38,385 nucleotides of DNA from Limnohabitans sp. Its GTDB lineage: Bacteria; Bacteroidota; Bacteroidia; Flavobacteriales; Flavobacteriaceae. Positions 1 to 8,005 of the stretch are shown piece after piece (position 1 is the stretch's first letter; every line of letters begins with the position of its first letter). The translations under genes were made by a program, and so were the position numbers. The notes under the pieces were generated by a model that was not told the origin of the DNA, searched no databases, and worked only from the letters and a program-made list of their open reading frames with translations. The DNA lies in the NCBI GenBank assembly GCA_030053945.1, contig JASGCW010000033.1:1-38385 (forward strand), given 5' to 3'.

Positions 1-70
1 TAATATAATCTATATTTTGCTGATATACAAGGTTTTATTTAATTATGAATGAGCCAATATAAAAAAATGA

Positions 71-102
71 AAAAAGGTTCAAGAATTTCTTGAACCTTTT
101 TT
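71..102. terminator. Bidirectional intrinsic terminator downstream of the dsbD-like gene
   Basis: A near-perfect inverted repeat (AAAAGGTTCAAGAA pairing with TTTCTTGAACCTTTT) is preceded by an A run and followed by a T run, so it can stop transcription in both directions. It lies just past the stop codon of the leftward DsbD-type gene. Its two-sided form suggests that a rightward gene ends just left of the window. Bases 1-70 otherwise show no supportable gene; one frame is open for about 16 codons up to a stop near base 50, too little to call. Confidence 0.8.
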
Positions 103-112
103 GTTGAAAGTA

Positions 113-2149
113 TTATTTGAAATTTTTAATTCCTTCATCTAACCAAGCTTTATATTCTTCTACCGAAGTATAAGCGATAGGTTTGCTTAAATCATTTCCT
201 TTATTGTCTAATATAACATACAATGGTTGTGAATTACTCTTATATCTTGTGATTTGCATATCACTCCATTTGTTTCCTATTGTAATGATTTCTTTACCAG
301 TTGTTTTAGAAACATATTGTTGGTTTTTAGGCAATTCAATTTTACGATCACAAACTAATGAAATAACCACTAATTTCTCTTTTAAAATTTTTAATACTTC
401 TGGATTAGACCAAACGTTATCTTCCATTTTTCTACAATTTGCACAAGCATCTCCAGTAAAATCTAATAAAACTGGTTTGTTAACTTTTTTAGCGTAGGCT
501 AAACCTAAATCATAATCATCAAAAGTAACGATACCATGTGGACCTTTGTGTGAATGTTCTGGCAATTCACTTTCATTAGAAGAGGCAACTGTATTACCAC
601 CTAAACCATTAGGGATTTCACTATAAGTCATAGGAGGTGTTAATCCGCTTAATATTTTAAGTGGAGCACCCCATAAACCTGGAACTAAGTAAAAAGTAAA
701 TGTAGTAACTAATATTGCCATTATTAATCTACCAACACCTATTTTGTCTGCTTTTTCATAATCGTGAGGTAACATATATTTACCAAATAAGTATAATGCC
801 CAAGCAGCAAATACAGCTATCCATATCGCAATAAAAAGCTCTCTTTCTAACCAGTGTTTTTGTAAAACCAAATCGGCATTTGATAAAAATTTAAAAGCAA
901 ATGCTAATTCTAAAAATCCTAAAGATACTTTTACTGTATTTAGCCAACCTCCAGATTTAGGTAATGAATTCATCCAACCAGGGAACATTGCAAATAACAT
1001 AAATGGTAAAGCAATGGCTAGGGAGAATCCGAACATACCTACAACAGGTGCTAATCCTCCTTTTGAAGCTGATTCTACTAATAAAGTACCTACAATAGGA
1101 CCTGTACAAGAAAAAGATACTACGGCAAGTGCAAGTGCCATAAATATTATCCCTAAAATCCCTCCTCTGTCTGCTTGAGAATCAATTTTTGTTGCCCAAG
1201 AACTAGGTAGTACAATTTCAAAAGCACCTAAAAATGAAAGAGCAAAAACTACTAGAAGAATAAAGAATACTAAGTTAAAGGTAACACTAGTCGATAATTC
1301 ATTGAGTTTGTCAGCACCATAAATACCAGTAATTAAAGAACCTAATAATACATAAATTACAATAATCGATATTCCATATATGACAGCGTTTTTAATTCCT
1401 TCAGCTTTATTTTTACTTTGTTTTGTAAAAAAGCTAACAGTCATAGGAATCATTGGAAATATACAAGGCATTAACAAAGCTGCAAATCCTCCAAGAAATG
1501 ATAGAACAAAAATAGACCATAAACTTTTAGACTCAGTTTCTGTTTTTACTACTTCTTTTGTCTCTGATTTTACTTCATCCGCTTGCTCTATATCCTTAGG
1601 TCTATTTTCCTCAGTTATAAGTGGAACTGCAATAACTTTGCTAGTGTCTTCTTTAACTTCTTCAACAGCTTTTGTCGTTTCCTCTTTAGAAGTGGTATTC
1701 TCAGTGATTGGTAATTTTAAATCAAAAGTTTTGTCTAATTGAATACAAGATTCTTTACAAGCTTGATATTCAACCATAACTTTAGCCGAAGTAGTTTTCG
1801 GATTTGTAAGCTTTATAGTTTGACGAAACTCAGCTTTATTTTCAAACAAATATTCATCTACTTGAAAAACTTCACTGAATACTTTTTTGTAAGGACTCTC
1901 TTTTGTTTTTCCAACTAATTGATAGTTTCCTTTTGTATTTTTGTATGTAAAAACTGCGGGTAAAGCACCACCATCAGGCGTAAATTGCGAATACATATGC
2001 CATTCAGGTTCAATAGTAGCTTTTAGTACTAAAACAAATTCTGTATCAGACTTTTTTTCTACAGAAGTTTTCCATTTTACAGGGTCTAGCATTTGTGCAT
2101 ACCCTCCAAGACTCATTAAAAATAGAAGAGATAATAAAATTTTTTTCAT
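113..2149 (-). CDS. dsbD: DsbD-type thiol:disulfide interchange protein with C-terminal thioredoxin domain
   Basis: This 678-residue inner-membrane protein passes electrons from cytoplasmic thioredoxin to periplasmic thiol proteins. All three DsbD modules are visible. A signal peptide (residues 1-18) leads into an N-terminal alpha domain with cysteines C131 and C135. A membrane core from about residue 210 to 500 carries one cysteine in each half, C229 (CIFPMIP) and C348 (FSCTGP). The C-terminal thioredoxin domain has C569-A-N-C572. The linker between alpha domain and core (about 150-205) is rich in Lys, Glu and Thr. It follows tilS by 42 bp with no obvious promoter between, so it may be co-transcribed. 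In Bacteroidota such proteins are often annotated only as thioredoxin family protein or cytochrome c biogenesis protein; the complete cysteine set supports the DsbD call. Confidence 0.9.
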   Translation of the reverse strand: MKKILLSLLFLMSLGGYAQMLDPVKWKTSVEKKSDTEFVLVLKATIEPEWHMYSQFTPDGGALPAVFTYKNTKGNYQLVGKTKESPYKKVFSEVFQVDEYLFENKAEFRQTIKLTNPKTTSAKVMVEYQACKESCIQLDKTFDLKLPITENTTSKEETTKAVEEVKEDTSKVIAVPLITEENRPKDIEQADEVKSETKEVVKTETESKSLWSIFVLSFLGGFAALLMPCIFPMIPMTVSFFTKQSKNKAEGIKNAVIYGISIIVIYVLLGSLITGIYGADKLNELSTSVTFNLVFFILLVVFALSFLGAFEIVLPSSWATKIDSQADRGGILGIIFMALALAVVSFSCTGPIVGTLLVESASKGGLAPVVGMFGFSLAIALPFMLFAMFPGWMNSLPKSGGWLNTVKVSLGFLELAFAFKFLSNADLVLQKHWLERELFIAIWIAVFAAWALYLFGKYMLPHDYEKADKIGVGRLIMAILVTTFTFYLVPGLWGAPLKILSGLTPPMTYSEIPNGLGGNTVASSNESELPEHSHKGPHGIVTFDDYDLGLAYAKKVNKPVLLDFTGDACANCRKMEDNVWSNPEVLKILKEKLVVISLVCDRKIELPKNQQYVSKTTGKEIITIGNKWSDMQITRYKSNSQPLYVILDNKGNDLSKPIAYTSVEEYKAWLDEGIKNFK

Positions 2150-2191
2150 TTTTAAGTTTATAGTTGTTTTGGGTTAATTAGTTAAATATAA

Positions 2192-3496
2192 TTATTTTAA
2201 TGTAATATTTAAAATGTTTTTACTCTTTGAGTTGGCAATAAATCTTTCATCTGCTCTGTGATTTACTATCCAAATAATAGCATCTTGAGAGCATAAAATC
2301 CAAGTATTTTCCTTATCAACTAAAGAAAATTTTTCATCTTTGAAATATTTGCTAACTTTCTTTTTTCCCTTCATTCCTGAAGGATAAAAATAATCTCCTT
2401 CTTTCCATTTTCTGAGAATTAAAGGAAATTTCAATTTATCATAATCCACAAATATAGATGTATTTGTTGGTGTAGAAATGTAACTTAAGTTACAAAAGGA
2501 TAAATTTAGTGGAAAATTTATGCTTGTGTCTGTTTCTTGAATTATAAACTCCTCATTGTTATTTATTTCTTTGGAAATTAAAATTAGTTTGTCTCTGTCT
2601 TTGATTAAACGATAGTTATCTGATAAAATTTGTTTACCTGATTGCGCGTTTAACAAATCAGAAATATCTTTCCAAGCCGTAAAACCATACGGTTGTAACC
2701 AAGAATATAAATAGGCATCGCAATTTTTTAAAGCTTTTATTTTTTCTATAGAAAACATTGTAGAATCTTCTGAAACAGTAGCTATTTCTTTCCATTTAGC
2801 TTCAATAGTTTCTTGAGCTAATTCTTTGGTTTGTTTTAGGTTAATTGTAGTTTGCTGAAAAGATTCTAATAAAGATGGATTTAGTTCTTTGAGAACAGGT
2901 ATCACATGATGTCTTATTTTATTTCTAAAATATTTATCAGATGAATTACTTGCATCTTCTCGCCATAAAATGCTATTGTCTGTCGCATATTTTTCAATTT
3001 CATCTCTTGAAAAAATCAATAACGGACGCACAATTTTGCCATTTACAACTGGAATTCCAGTTAAACCTTCAATCCCTGTACCCCGTGTGAAATTGATTAA
3101 AAATGTTTCTAAAGAATCGTCTAAATGATGCGCTGTAAGCAAATAATCAAATCCTTCAATTGTTTGTATTTCTTCAAACCAATCGTATCGTAAAACTCTA
3201 GCCGATTGTTGAATGGAAAGTTTGTTGATTTCAGAATAGGTATTAGTATCAAATTTTTTAATAAAACTTTTTACTTTTAACTTTTCACTTATCACTTTAA
3301 CAAAATCCTCATCGCCATCGCTTTCTGAACCTCGCAATTGAAAATTACAATGTGCTAAGGCAATTTCAAAATCCAATTTAGAAAATAAATCAACCAATAC
3401 CATACTGTCAATGCCTCCACTAACTGCCAAAAGGAGTTTTTTTCCGTTTAGAAAAGAAAGATTGTCTTGAATATGGGTTTTAAGTTTTTGAAGCAT
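2192..3496 (-). CDS. tilS: tRNA(Ile)-lysidine synthase TilS
   Basis: TilS converts the wobble cytidine of the AUA-reading tRNA-Ile to lysidine using ATP and lysine, an essential step in the cytoplasm. The PP-loop ATP-binding motif SGGIDS is at residues 26-31, followed by the family blocks AHCNFQLRG (about 48-56), LTAHHLDDSLETFL (about 119-132) and FRNKIRHHVIPVL (about 190-202). The last 75 residues (ILRKWKEGDYFYPSGMKGKKKVSKYFKD) match the TilS C-terminal tRNA-binding domain. The length of 434 residues is normal for Bacteroidota. It starts at ATG, 39 bp after the AraC-family gene. A 35-bp stretch of 7-bp periodicity lies inside the coding sequence around residues 66-77. Confidence 0.95.
   Translation of the reverse strand: MLQKLKTHIQDNLSFLNGKKLLLAVSGGIDSMVLVDLFSKLDFEIALAHCNFQLRGSESDGDEDFVKVISEKLKVKSFIKKFDTNTYSEINKLSIQQSARVLRYDWFEEIQTIEGFDYLLTAHHLDDSLETFLINFTRGTGIEGLTGIPVVNGKIVRPLLIFSRDEIEKYATDNSILWREDASNSSDKYFRNKIRHHVIPVLKELNPSLLESFQQTTINLKQTKELAQETIEAKWKEIATVSEDSTMFSIEKIKALKNCDAYLYSWLQPYGFTAWKDISDLLNAQSGKQILSDNYRLIKDRDKLILISKEINNNEEFIIQETDTSINFPLNLSFCNLSYISTPTNTSIFVDYDKLKFPLILRKWKEGDYFYPSGMKGKKKVSKYFKDEKFSLVDKENTWILCSQDAIIWIVNHRADERFIANSKSKNILNITLK
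3266..3300 (-). repeat. Five-unit degenerate heptanucleotide array inside tilS
   Basis: On the coding strand five consecutive 7-mers share the ending AAGT or AAAGT: TTAAAGT, GATAAGT, GAAAAGT, TAAAAGT, AAAAAGT. The stretch encodes part of a Lys-rich helix of TilS. The protein length here matches the family, so the array has not obviously inserted residues, and chance from AT-rich Lys/Val/Ser codons cannot be excluded. Confidence 0.45.
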
Positions 3497-3535
3497 TATG
3501 CGAAAATAATAATTTACTTTTAGATTCAGGCTTTC

Positions 3536-4414
3536 TTACATAGCACGAGCATATCCAATGGTTTCCCGATACATTTGTGGAGAAACATCAGCATTATTTT
3601 TGAAAAACCGACTAAAATAATGCTCGTCATCATATCCTAAATCGTATGCAATTTCTTTTACAGCTTTGTTGGTAAGGTATAATTCTCTTTTCGCTTCGAT
3701 AATAATACGTTCTGAAATTAAATCGGTTAAAGTTTTATTGAAATGTGCTTTAGTGATTTTTCCTAATGCTTTAGGTGTGATGTTTAGCAAATCGGCATAA
3801 TCGCTAGGTGAATGTTTGGTTTTGAAATATATTTCGATAAAATTTTTCAAATTCTGAAGAATGAAAGGTTCTTTGCCTTTGGCATTTTCTTGTTCTAAAG
3901 CAGATAATTGTTCGGTTTTTAACCTTGATGCTGTGATTAAAAAAATCTTCAAATAAGAAACCAGCAATTCATATTGTGCCAAAGCAGGATTTTGCATTTC
4001 GGTTTTAATTTGTTCCAAGACCATACCAAAAGTATTTTCTGCTTTTTCATCAATCGTCACAAAAGGCGGTTGATATATATTATTGTACAAAACTCCATTA
4101 CAAGCTACTTCTTGTTGATGCTTGTGAATGCAAAAAAAATCGGGATGAAACTGAATAGCTACTCCTTCAATATTCGGGTTATCAAAAAACATATAAGGTT
4201 GGTAGGGTGCAAATGCAAATAGTGAATTGGCTTCAAAATCATATTCAGAAAAATCAGCTTTTATTTTTCCAAAACCTTCTTTTACCCAAATTAAACTGTA
4301 ATAATTATTTCTTTGAATATGGTCAAAACAGTTATTAGAAGTAAATCCAAAAACTTTGAATGCCAAATTACCATTTTGTGGGTTGATTAATGTATGTGTT
4401 TCTAGAGTCATCAT
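3536..4414 (-). CDS. AraC-family transcriptional regulator
   Basis: This 292-residue cytoplasmic DNA-binding protein has an N-terminal cupin-like sensor region (about 1-150) and a C-terminal AraC/XylS double helix-turn-helix (about 190-290). The signature is seen as SPSDYADLLNITPKALGKI for the first HTH and EIAYDLGYDDEHYFSRFFKN for the second, followed by SPQMYRE. It is the distal gene of a tight pair: the DinB-like gene ends 6 bp upstream. Further upstream on the same strand lie a SnoaL-like protein, a thioredoxin-like protein and an AhpD-like protein, which are reasonable candidate targets, but no operator could be identified. The ligand is unknown. Confidence 0.9.
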   Translation of the reverse strand: MMTLETHTLINPQNGNLAFKVFGFTSNNCFDHIQRNNYYSLIWVKEGFGKIKADFSEYDFEANSLFAFAPYQPYMFFDNPNIEGVAIQFHPDFFCIHKHQQEVACNGVLYNNIYQPPFVTIDEKAENTFGMVLEQIKTEMQNPALAQYELLVSYLKIFLITASRLKTEQLSALEQENAKGKEPFILQNLKNFIEIYFKTKHSPSDYADLLNITPKALGKITKAHFNKTLTDLISERIIIEAKRELYLTNKAVKEIAYDLGYDDEHYFSRFFKNNADVSPQMYRETIGYARAM

Positions 4415-4420
4415 TTGTAA

Positions 4421-4870
4421 TTAATTATCGAACATTCTTCGGTGATAGTTTATTTGTCCTAGATGGTAACCTAAATGCACACTCAAATGAATCAAATAAT
4501 GATAGGTTGATGTTTTGCCATAACTTACATCTGTCGCGGGATAATCTTCGGATAATTGTTCTTCTGTTAACTGATTTATTACAGTTATTACAATTTGTTT
4601 TGCTTCATCAATACCATCTATAATTTCGTCACGCTTTATGTTTTTAGCCGAAAATTCTAAAGGTCTATTTCGTATATATCCTGTATTGCCTAAAATGGTT
4701 CCAAAATAGGTTTTTAGATTACCAATAAGATGCAAGGCTAAGTTACCTCCAGAATTGGTAATGTTTTTATCAACTAACCAAAGGTTATTTTCATTTTGAT
4801 AAGCATTTATTTCTGTTTTTAATTTTTCTAAATCCCTTTCAAAAAGAAGTTGTAAAGATTGTGTTAGCAT
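4421..4870 (-). CDS. DinB-like (DUF1572-type) putative metal-binding protein
   Basis: This 149-residue protein is predicted to be a four-helix bundle of the DinB/YfiT superfamily. The expected metal-ligand histidines appear as one in the first block (NLALHLIGNL, H47) and two in the last helix (HLSVHLGYHLGQINYHRR, about residues 128-145). Members of this superfamily include thiol-dependent transferases, and in Gram-positive bacteria some act with bacillithiol. Because a bshA gene lies elsewhere in this window, a thiol-transferase role is possible but is inference. It starts at ATG and is almost certainly translated together with the AraC gene 6 bp downstream. Confidence 0.8.
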   Translation of the reverse strand: MLTQSLQLLFERDLEKLKTEINAYQNENNLWLVDKNITNSGGNLALHLIGNLKTYFGTILGNTGYIRNRPLEFSAKNIKRDEIIDGIDEAKQIVITVINQLTEEQLSEDYPATDVSYGKTSTYHYLIHLSVHLGYHLGQINYHRRMFDN

Positions 4871-4913
4871 TATTTTTAATTTTCTATAAAAATAAACATT
4901 GATTCTTTATGGT

Positions 4914-5333
4914 TTACAATTTTCGCTCATTTTCATTAATACACAAATCGTTAATGCTGGCAAATCGTTTTTGCATTAATCCATTTTCGTTAAATTCCCA
5001 GTTTTCATTGCCATACGCACGAAACCATTGTCCGTTTTCGTTCTGATATTCGTATTCAAATCGAACGGCTATGCGGTTGTCTTGAAACGCCCACAATTCT
5101 TTTTTCAATTTATAATCAATTTCTTTTTCCCATTTGCCTTTTAAAAAAGCGATTACTTCATCTCTACCATTTATAAATTTGTCTCTGTTACGCCACTCCG
5201 TATCTGTAGTATATGCTAGAGCATTTCGTTCAGGGTTTTTACTATTCCAAGCATCTTCTGCCATTTGAACTTTTTGTAATGCGGTTTCCAGCGTAAAAGG
5301 TGGAAAGGGCGGTTTTTGTTCTATTGTTTCCAT
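4914..5333 (-). CDS. DUF1348 / SnoaL-like (NTF2-fold) protein, short at the C-terminus
   Basis: The sequence matches the DUF1348 group of NTF2-like proteins: [23 protein letters not shown] at the start, then [48 protein letters not shown] and [12 protein letters not shown]. No catalytic role is established for this family. At 139 residues it is roughly 15-20 residues shorter than relatives as I remember them, which continue after ERK with a W/P/R-rich tail. No continuation of that tail is readable past the stop codon, so this looks like a natural shortening or decay of the end rather than a frameshift. It lies 43 bp upstream of the DinB-like gene. Confidence 0.8.
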   Translation of the reverse strand: METIEQKPPFPPFTLETALQKVQMAEDAWNSKNPERNALAYTTDTEWRNRDKFINGRDEVIAFLKGKWEKEIDYKLKKELWAFQDNRIAVRFEYEYQNENGQWFRAYGNENWEFNENGLMQKRFASINDLCINENERKL

Positions 5334-5370
5334 TATAAATTTTTTTGGGATTGAATTATTCCACCTCTAG

Positions 5371-5402
5371 CAAAGGAAAAGTATCACTTCACTTTTCCTT
5401 TG
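5371..5402. terminator. Perfect 12-bp intergenic hairpin, possible terminator
   Basis: CAAAGGAAAAGT and ACTTTTCCTTTG form a perfect 12-bp inverted repeat around an 8-base loop. It sits between the thioredoxin-like gene and the SnoaL-like gene. There is no clean U tract after the leftward arm, so it could be a processing or stability hairpin, or a weak terminator separating two transcription units. Confidence 0.5.
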
Positions 5403-5435
5403 TTTAGATGGACGTAAAGTATTGGAAAATTAAGT

Positions 5436-5834
5436 TTATGATTTCGAAATAGCTAGGTCAAAAGCCTTTTTAATGTCATCGTTTGATTTAGCCACACTAA
5501 TTTTTGAAATTACTTTTTTAGTTGTCGTATTGATAAAAGTTAATTCACCAGTAGTATTGTTATTTTTCATAGCCTTCGCAATACCTTCCTGTTCTAAATT
5601 TTGTTTGCTGCTTGCTTTGGTTTTATTATCTGTAAGGTCGTTGATCATAATTTTTACTTCAGGTGCTTTGTACAATGGAAGTACTTCGGTCACCACACGT
5701 GTGCCGTGCGTTTTACAAGTGGAACACCAATCTGCCTTGGTTACTACGGCAATTACTTTTGTTTGTGTTTGAGCGAACGCACCAGCTGATAGTAATAAAA
5801 GAACAAGTGCTAAAAATGATTTTATTTTTTTCAT
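5436..5834 (-). CDS. Secreted small thioredoxin-fold protein with CSTC motif
   Basis: This 132-residue protein has a clear signal peptide (MKKIKSFLALVLLLLSAGAFA, residues 1-21), then a thioredoxin-like beta-alpha start reaching W36-C37-S38-T39-C40, the CxxC redox pair. The rest is a compact fold ending in a helix. The usual cis-Pro segment is not obvious, so it is an atypical thioredoxin-like protein. It is expected in the periplasm, where the DsbD-type protein encoded further along the same strand could keep it reduced; that link is inferred. It follows the AhpD-like gene by only 9 bp, suggesting a shared transcript with that other CxxC protein. Confidence 0.8.
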   Translation of the reverse strand: MKKIKSFLALVLLLLSAGAFAQTQTKVIAVVTKADWCSTCKTHGTRVVTEVLPLYKAPEVKIMINDLTDNKTKASSKQNLEQEGIAKAMKNNNTTGELTFINTTTKKVISKISVAKSNDDIKKAFDLAISKS

Positions 5835-5843
5835 TTTTATAGA

Positions 5844-6386
5844 TTAATATGTTAATTCTAATTTTGGTGCCACAGGAAAATCTATAGAGATTTTAGTAAG
5901 GTTATGTAAATAATTCATAGCTGTTTTGTCGCTTACTTGTAAGATTAAATCCACTAAGTTTTCATTAGTATAGCCTTGATTAAAGAAAGTTTCGACTAAT
6001 TCGCTGTTAGCATAACCACGATTTTTAGTAATATCTGCTGCTAATTGTACTAAAGCATTCAATTTGGTATCGGTAGCGCGACCATTTCTAATCTCGATTA
6101 ATTGCTCGTCTGAAAAACCATTCATTTTACCTAAAACCAAGTGTGCGCTTTGGCAATATTCACAATTGTTTACTTGGCTCACAATTAGATTAACAGCTTC
6201 TTTTTCTTTGTTTGATAAAGAAGTTTTAGCATTTTGATAGGCTAAAAAACGTTCTAATCCATTTGTTGAATGAGCAATGGTTGCATACAAGTTTGGTACA
6301 AAGCCTAACGCTTTTTGTAGGTTATCAAAAATTTCTTGGTTTTTAGGAGCTACTAAGTCTCTTGTTGGTACTGTAAAAGTTCTCAT
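5844..6386 (-). CDS. Carboxymuconolactone decarboxylase / AhpD-like protein
   Basis: This roughly 180-residue protein has the AhpD-type signature, with cysteines C75 and C78 and histidine H82 in NCEYCQSAH, preceded by the acidic helix KEKEAVNLIVSQ. In the AhpD family this CxxC pair gives low-level peroxidase or disulfide-reductase activity. I place the start at the internal ATG giving MRTFTVPTRD, the usual beginning in Flavobacteria; an upstream in-frame ATG at 6413 would add nine residues (MTNNLNQFK). It is the first gene of the leftward redox and stress group, and its close pairing with a CxxC secreted protein is notable because this protein itself has no signal peptide. Confidence 0.88.
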   Translation of the reverse strand: MRTFTVPTRDLVAPKNQEIFDNLQKALGFVPNLYATIAHSTNGLERFLAYQNAKTSLSNKEKEAVNLIVSQVNNCEYCQSAHLVLGKMNGFSDEQLIEIRNGRATDTKLNALVQLAADITKNRGYANSELVETFFNQGYTNENLVDLILQVSDKTAMNYLHNLTKISIDFPVAPKLELTY

Positions 6387-6561
6387 TTTAAATTGATTTA
6401 AATTGTTTGTCATTATTGACAGTACAAAGATGCGACGGTTGTAGATGGATTAAAATGGATAAAAAACGTCAAGGGATGGACGATTTTCCCTTTTTGTATA
6501 TTTCGGTATAAAAAGATAACCTTTAGAGGCTTTTTTGAAGTTTTGTTTTTGAGTATTTTTT

Positions 6562-7848
6562 TTATTCTCCCAATACTTTACGCATCGCTCTTGCTTTTAA
6601 ATGACATTCCTCATATTCATTTTCTGGAACAGAAAGCGCTGTAATAGCACTTCCTACAGAGAAAGAAAGATATTGATTTTTTGAATTATATAGAATACTT
6701 CTAATAACCACATTAAAATCAAAATCACCAGTAGGAGAGAAGTAACCTACAGCACCACTATACAAACCTCGTTTAGTTACTTCTAACTCTTCAATGATTT
6801 GCATTGCCGAAATTTTTGGAGCACCAGTCATACTTCCCATTGGGAATGTGGTTTTTATAACTTCAATAGGAGAGGTGCTTGGTGCTATTTCAGATATAAT
6901 GGTCGAAATCATTTGGTGCACTTGCTTAAACGTATAAATACCACATAATTCCTCTACATGTACCGAACCTTTTTGTGCGGTATGCGCTAAATCATTTCGT
7001 ACCAAATCGACTATCATTATGTTTTCAGATTGTTCTTTTGGATTTTTTCTTAAATCATCTTTCGATTGATTGTCTAAAGTTGTATCTTCAAATCGTTTTG
7101 ATGTTCCTTTTATGGGTTGTGAAATGATTTTAGTACCTATTTTTTTTAAATAACGTTCAGGAGAAGCAGACAATAAATAGTGTTGATGATTTTTTAAAAA
7201 TACTGCAAACGGTGGGTTGGAAATTTTATTTAATTCTTGAAAAACATCTAATGGGTTTATTTGAGCATTTTCTGCGTAAAATTCCATACAAAAATTAGCT
7301 TCATATATATCGCCTCGATGAATGTATCCCAACATTTTCTTCACTTTTTCAATATATTCCTCTTTAGAAATACGTTGTTTAATTTCAATTTCTGTTGACT
7401 GAATACTGAACACTGAACACTCTCTAATTTCTTCAAAATCAGTTTCAATTTCATCATCACAAAAATGTAAATATTGAATTTCTATGGTATTCTCTTTAAT
7501 TAAAAATAATTTTTTGGGTTGAAAAAAGTATAAATCTGGAAATTCTAGTCCGTCATAATTAGCTGACTTTAGATTTTCAACATCATTTTTTAAATCATAG
7601 GATAGATAACCAAATAACCAATCTTTAGTTAGTTGCTGATATTGTTTTAAATCTTCAAAGGCATTATGATAATCAGTTTTTACAGAAGTAAACGCATCTA
7701 TAGCTATAACAGCATCGTAAGTAGCGTATTTTTCAGGGTAATAATTACTATCTAAATAAACAACTTCTCTAAACTGTTGCGACCATTGTAAGAGTTGATT
7801 TTTAAATTCAGATGGGTTTGAAATATGTTTAATAATAGTCGTTCTCAA
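6562..7848 (-). CDS. pabB: Aminodeoxychorismate synthase component I (PabB)
   Basis: PabB converts chorismate plus ammonia (from a PabA-type glutaminase) to 4-amino-4-deoxychorismate for folate synthesis. The chorismate-binding domain fills the last 270 residues: GDIYEANFCMEF, LLSASPERYLK, PIKGTSKR, IMIVDLVRNDLA, GSMTGAPKISAMQIIEELE and GLYSGAVGYFSPTGDFDFNVVIR. The Lys in PIKGT is typical of PabB, whereas anthranilate synthase has PIAGT. I choose the TTG start at 7848 (MRTTIIKHISNP): a GTG at 7911 keeps the frame open but lies upstream of a good promoter at 7867-7898, and its extra hydrophobic residues are not a family feature. The product is about 428 residues. A heptamer repeat lies in the linker between the N-terminal part and the catalytic domain. 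Confidence 0.9.
   Translation of the reverse strand: MRTTIIKHISNPSEFKNQLLQWSQQFREVVYLDSNYYPEKYATYDAVIAIDAFTSVKTDYHNAFEDLKQYQQLTKDWLFGYLSYDLKNDVENLKSANYDGLEFPDLYFFQPKKLFLIKENTIEIQYLHFCDDEIETDFEEIRECSVFSIQSTEIEIKQRISKEEYIEKVKKMLGYIHRGDIYEANFCMEFYAENAQINPLDVFQELNKISNPPFAVFLKNHQHYLLSASPERYLKKIGTKIISQPIKGTSKRFEDTTLDNQSKDDLRKNPKEQSENIMIVDLVRNDLAHTAQKGSVHVEELCGIYTFKQVHQMISTIISEIAPSTSPIEVIKTTFPMGSMTGAPKISAMQIIEELEVTKRGLYSGAVGYFSPTGDFDFNVVIRSILYNSKNQYLSFSVGSAITALSVPENEYEECHLKARAMRKVLGE
7398..7421 (-). repeat. Heptanucleotide tandem repeat (3.4 copies) inside pabB
   Basis: Read on the plus strand: ACTGAAT, ACTGAAC, ACTGAAC, ACT. The coding strand gives GTTCAGT units encoding SVFSIQS. Two units are identical and the third differs at one base. 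It lies in a length-variable linker just before the catalytic domain. Because the unit is 7 bp, loss or gain of one copy would shift the pabB reading frame. Confidence 0.7.
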
Positions 7849-7866
7849 GAAAAATGAAAGTTTTAA

Positions 7867-7898
7867 CAAAAATACAACATTTTTGAAGTTGATTGCAA
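7867..7898 (-). promoter_or_regulatory. Bacteroidota-type promoter for pabB
   Basis: On the minus strand a TTG (-33 element, 7898-7896) is followed after 21 bp by TATTTTTG (-7 element, 7874-7867), matching TTG-N19-21-TAnnTTTG. Transcription would begin close to the TTG start codon at 7848, which supports the shorter start for pabB. Confidence 0.6.
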
Positions 7899-7922
7899 TG
7901 AAAATTGGCACACTTTTTCGTG

Positions 7923-7943
7923 TATGATTTGAAGTAAATCATA
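7923..7943. promoter_or_regulatory. 8-5-8 dyad, possible operator between pabB and the DUF4349 gene
   Basis: TATGATTT and AAATCATA are perfect inverted 8-mers separated by GAAGT. The dyad sits 25-45 bp upstream of the pabB -33 element and about 65 bp before the DUF4349 start, a plausible operator position for either gene. No repressor can be assigned from the sequence. Confidence 0.4.
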
Positions 7944-8005
7944 GATGTATTGAGTGAAAACTACCTAACTTTATTTTTAAAAATTAATCTTTAAAACTTT
8001 CATCT

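Noticed and set aside
1380..1742. Rightward open frame of about 120 codons antisense to the dsbD-type gene
   Set aside because: It lies wholly inside a well-supported gene, has no recognisable domain and its hydrophobic, Ser/Thr-rich sequence is what antisense of Lys/Glu-rich and membrane codons gives.
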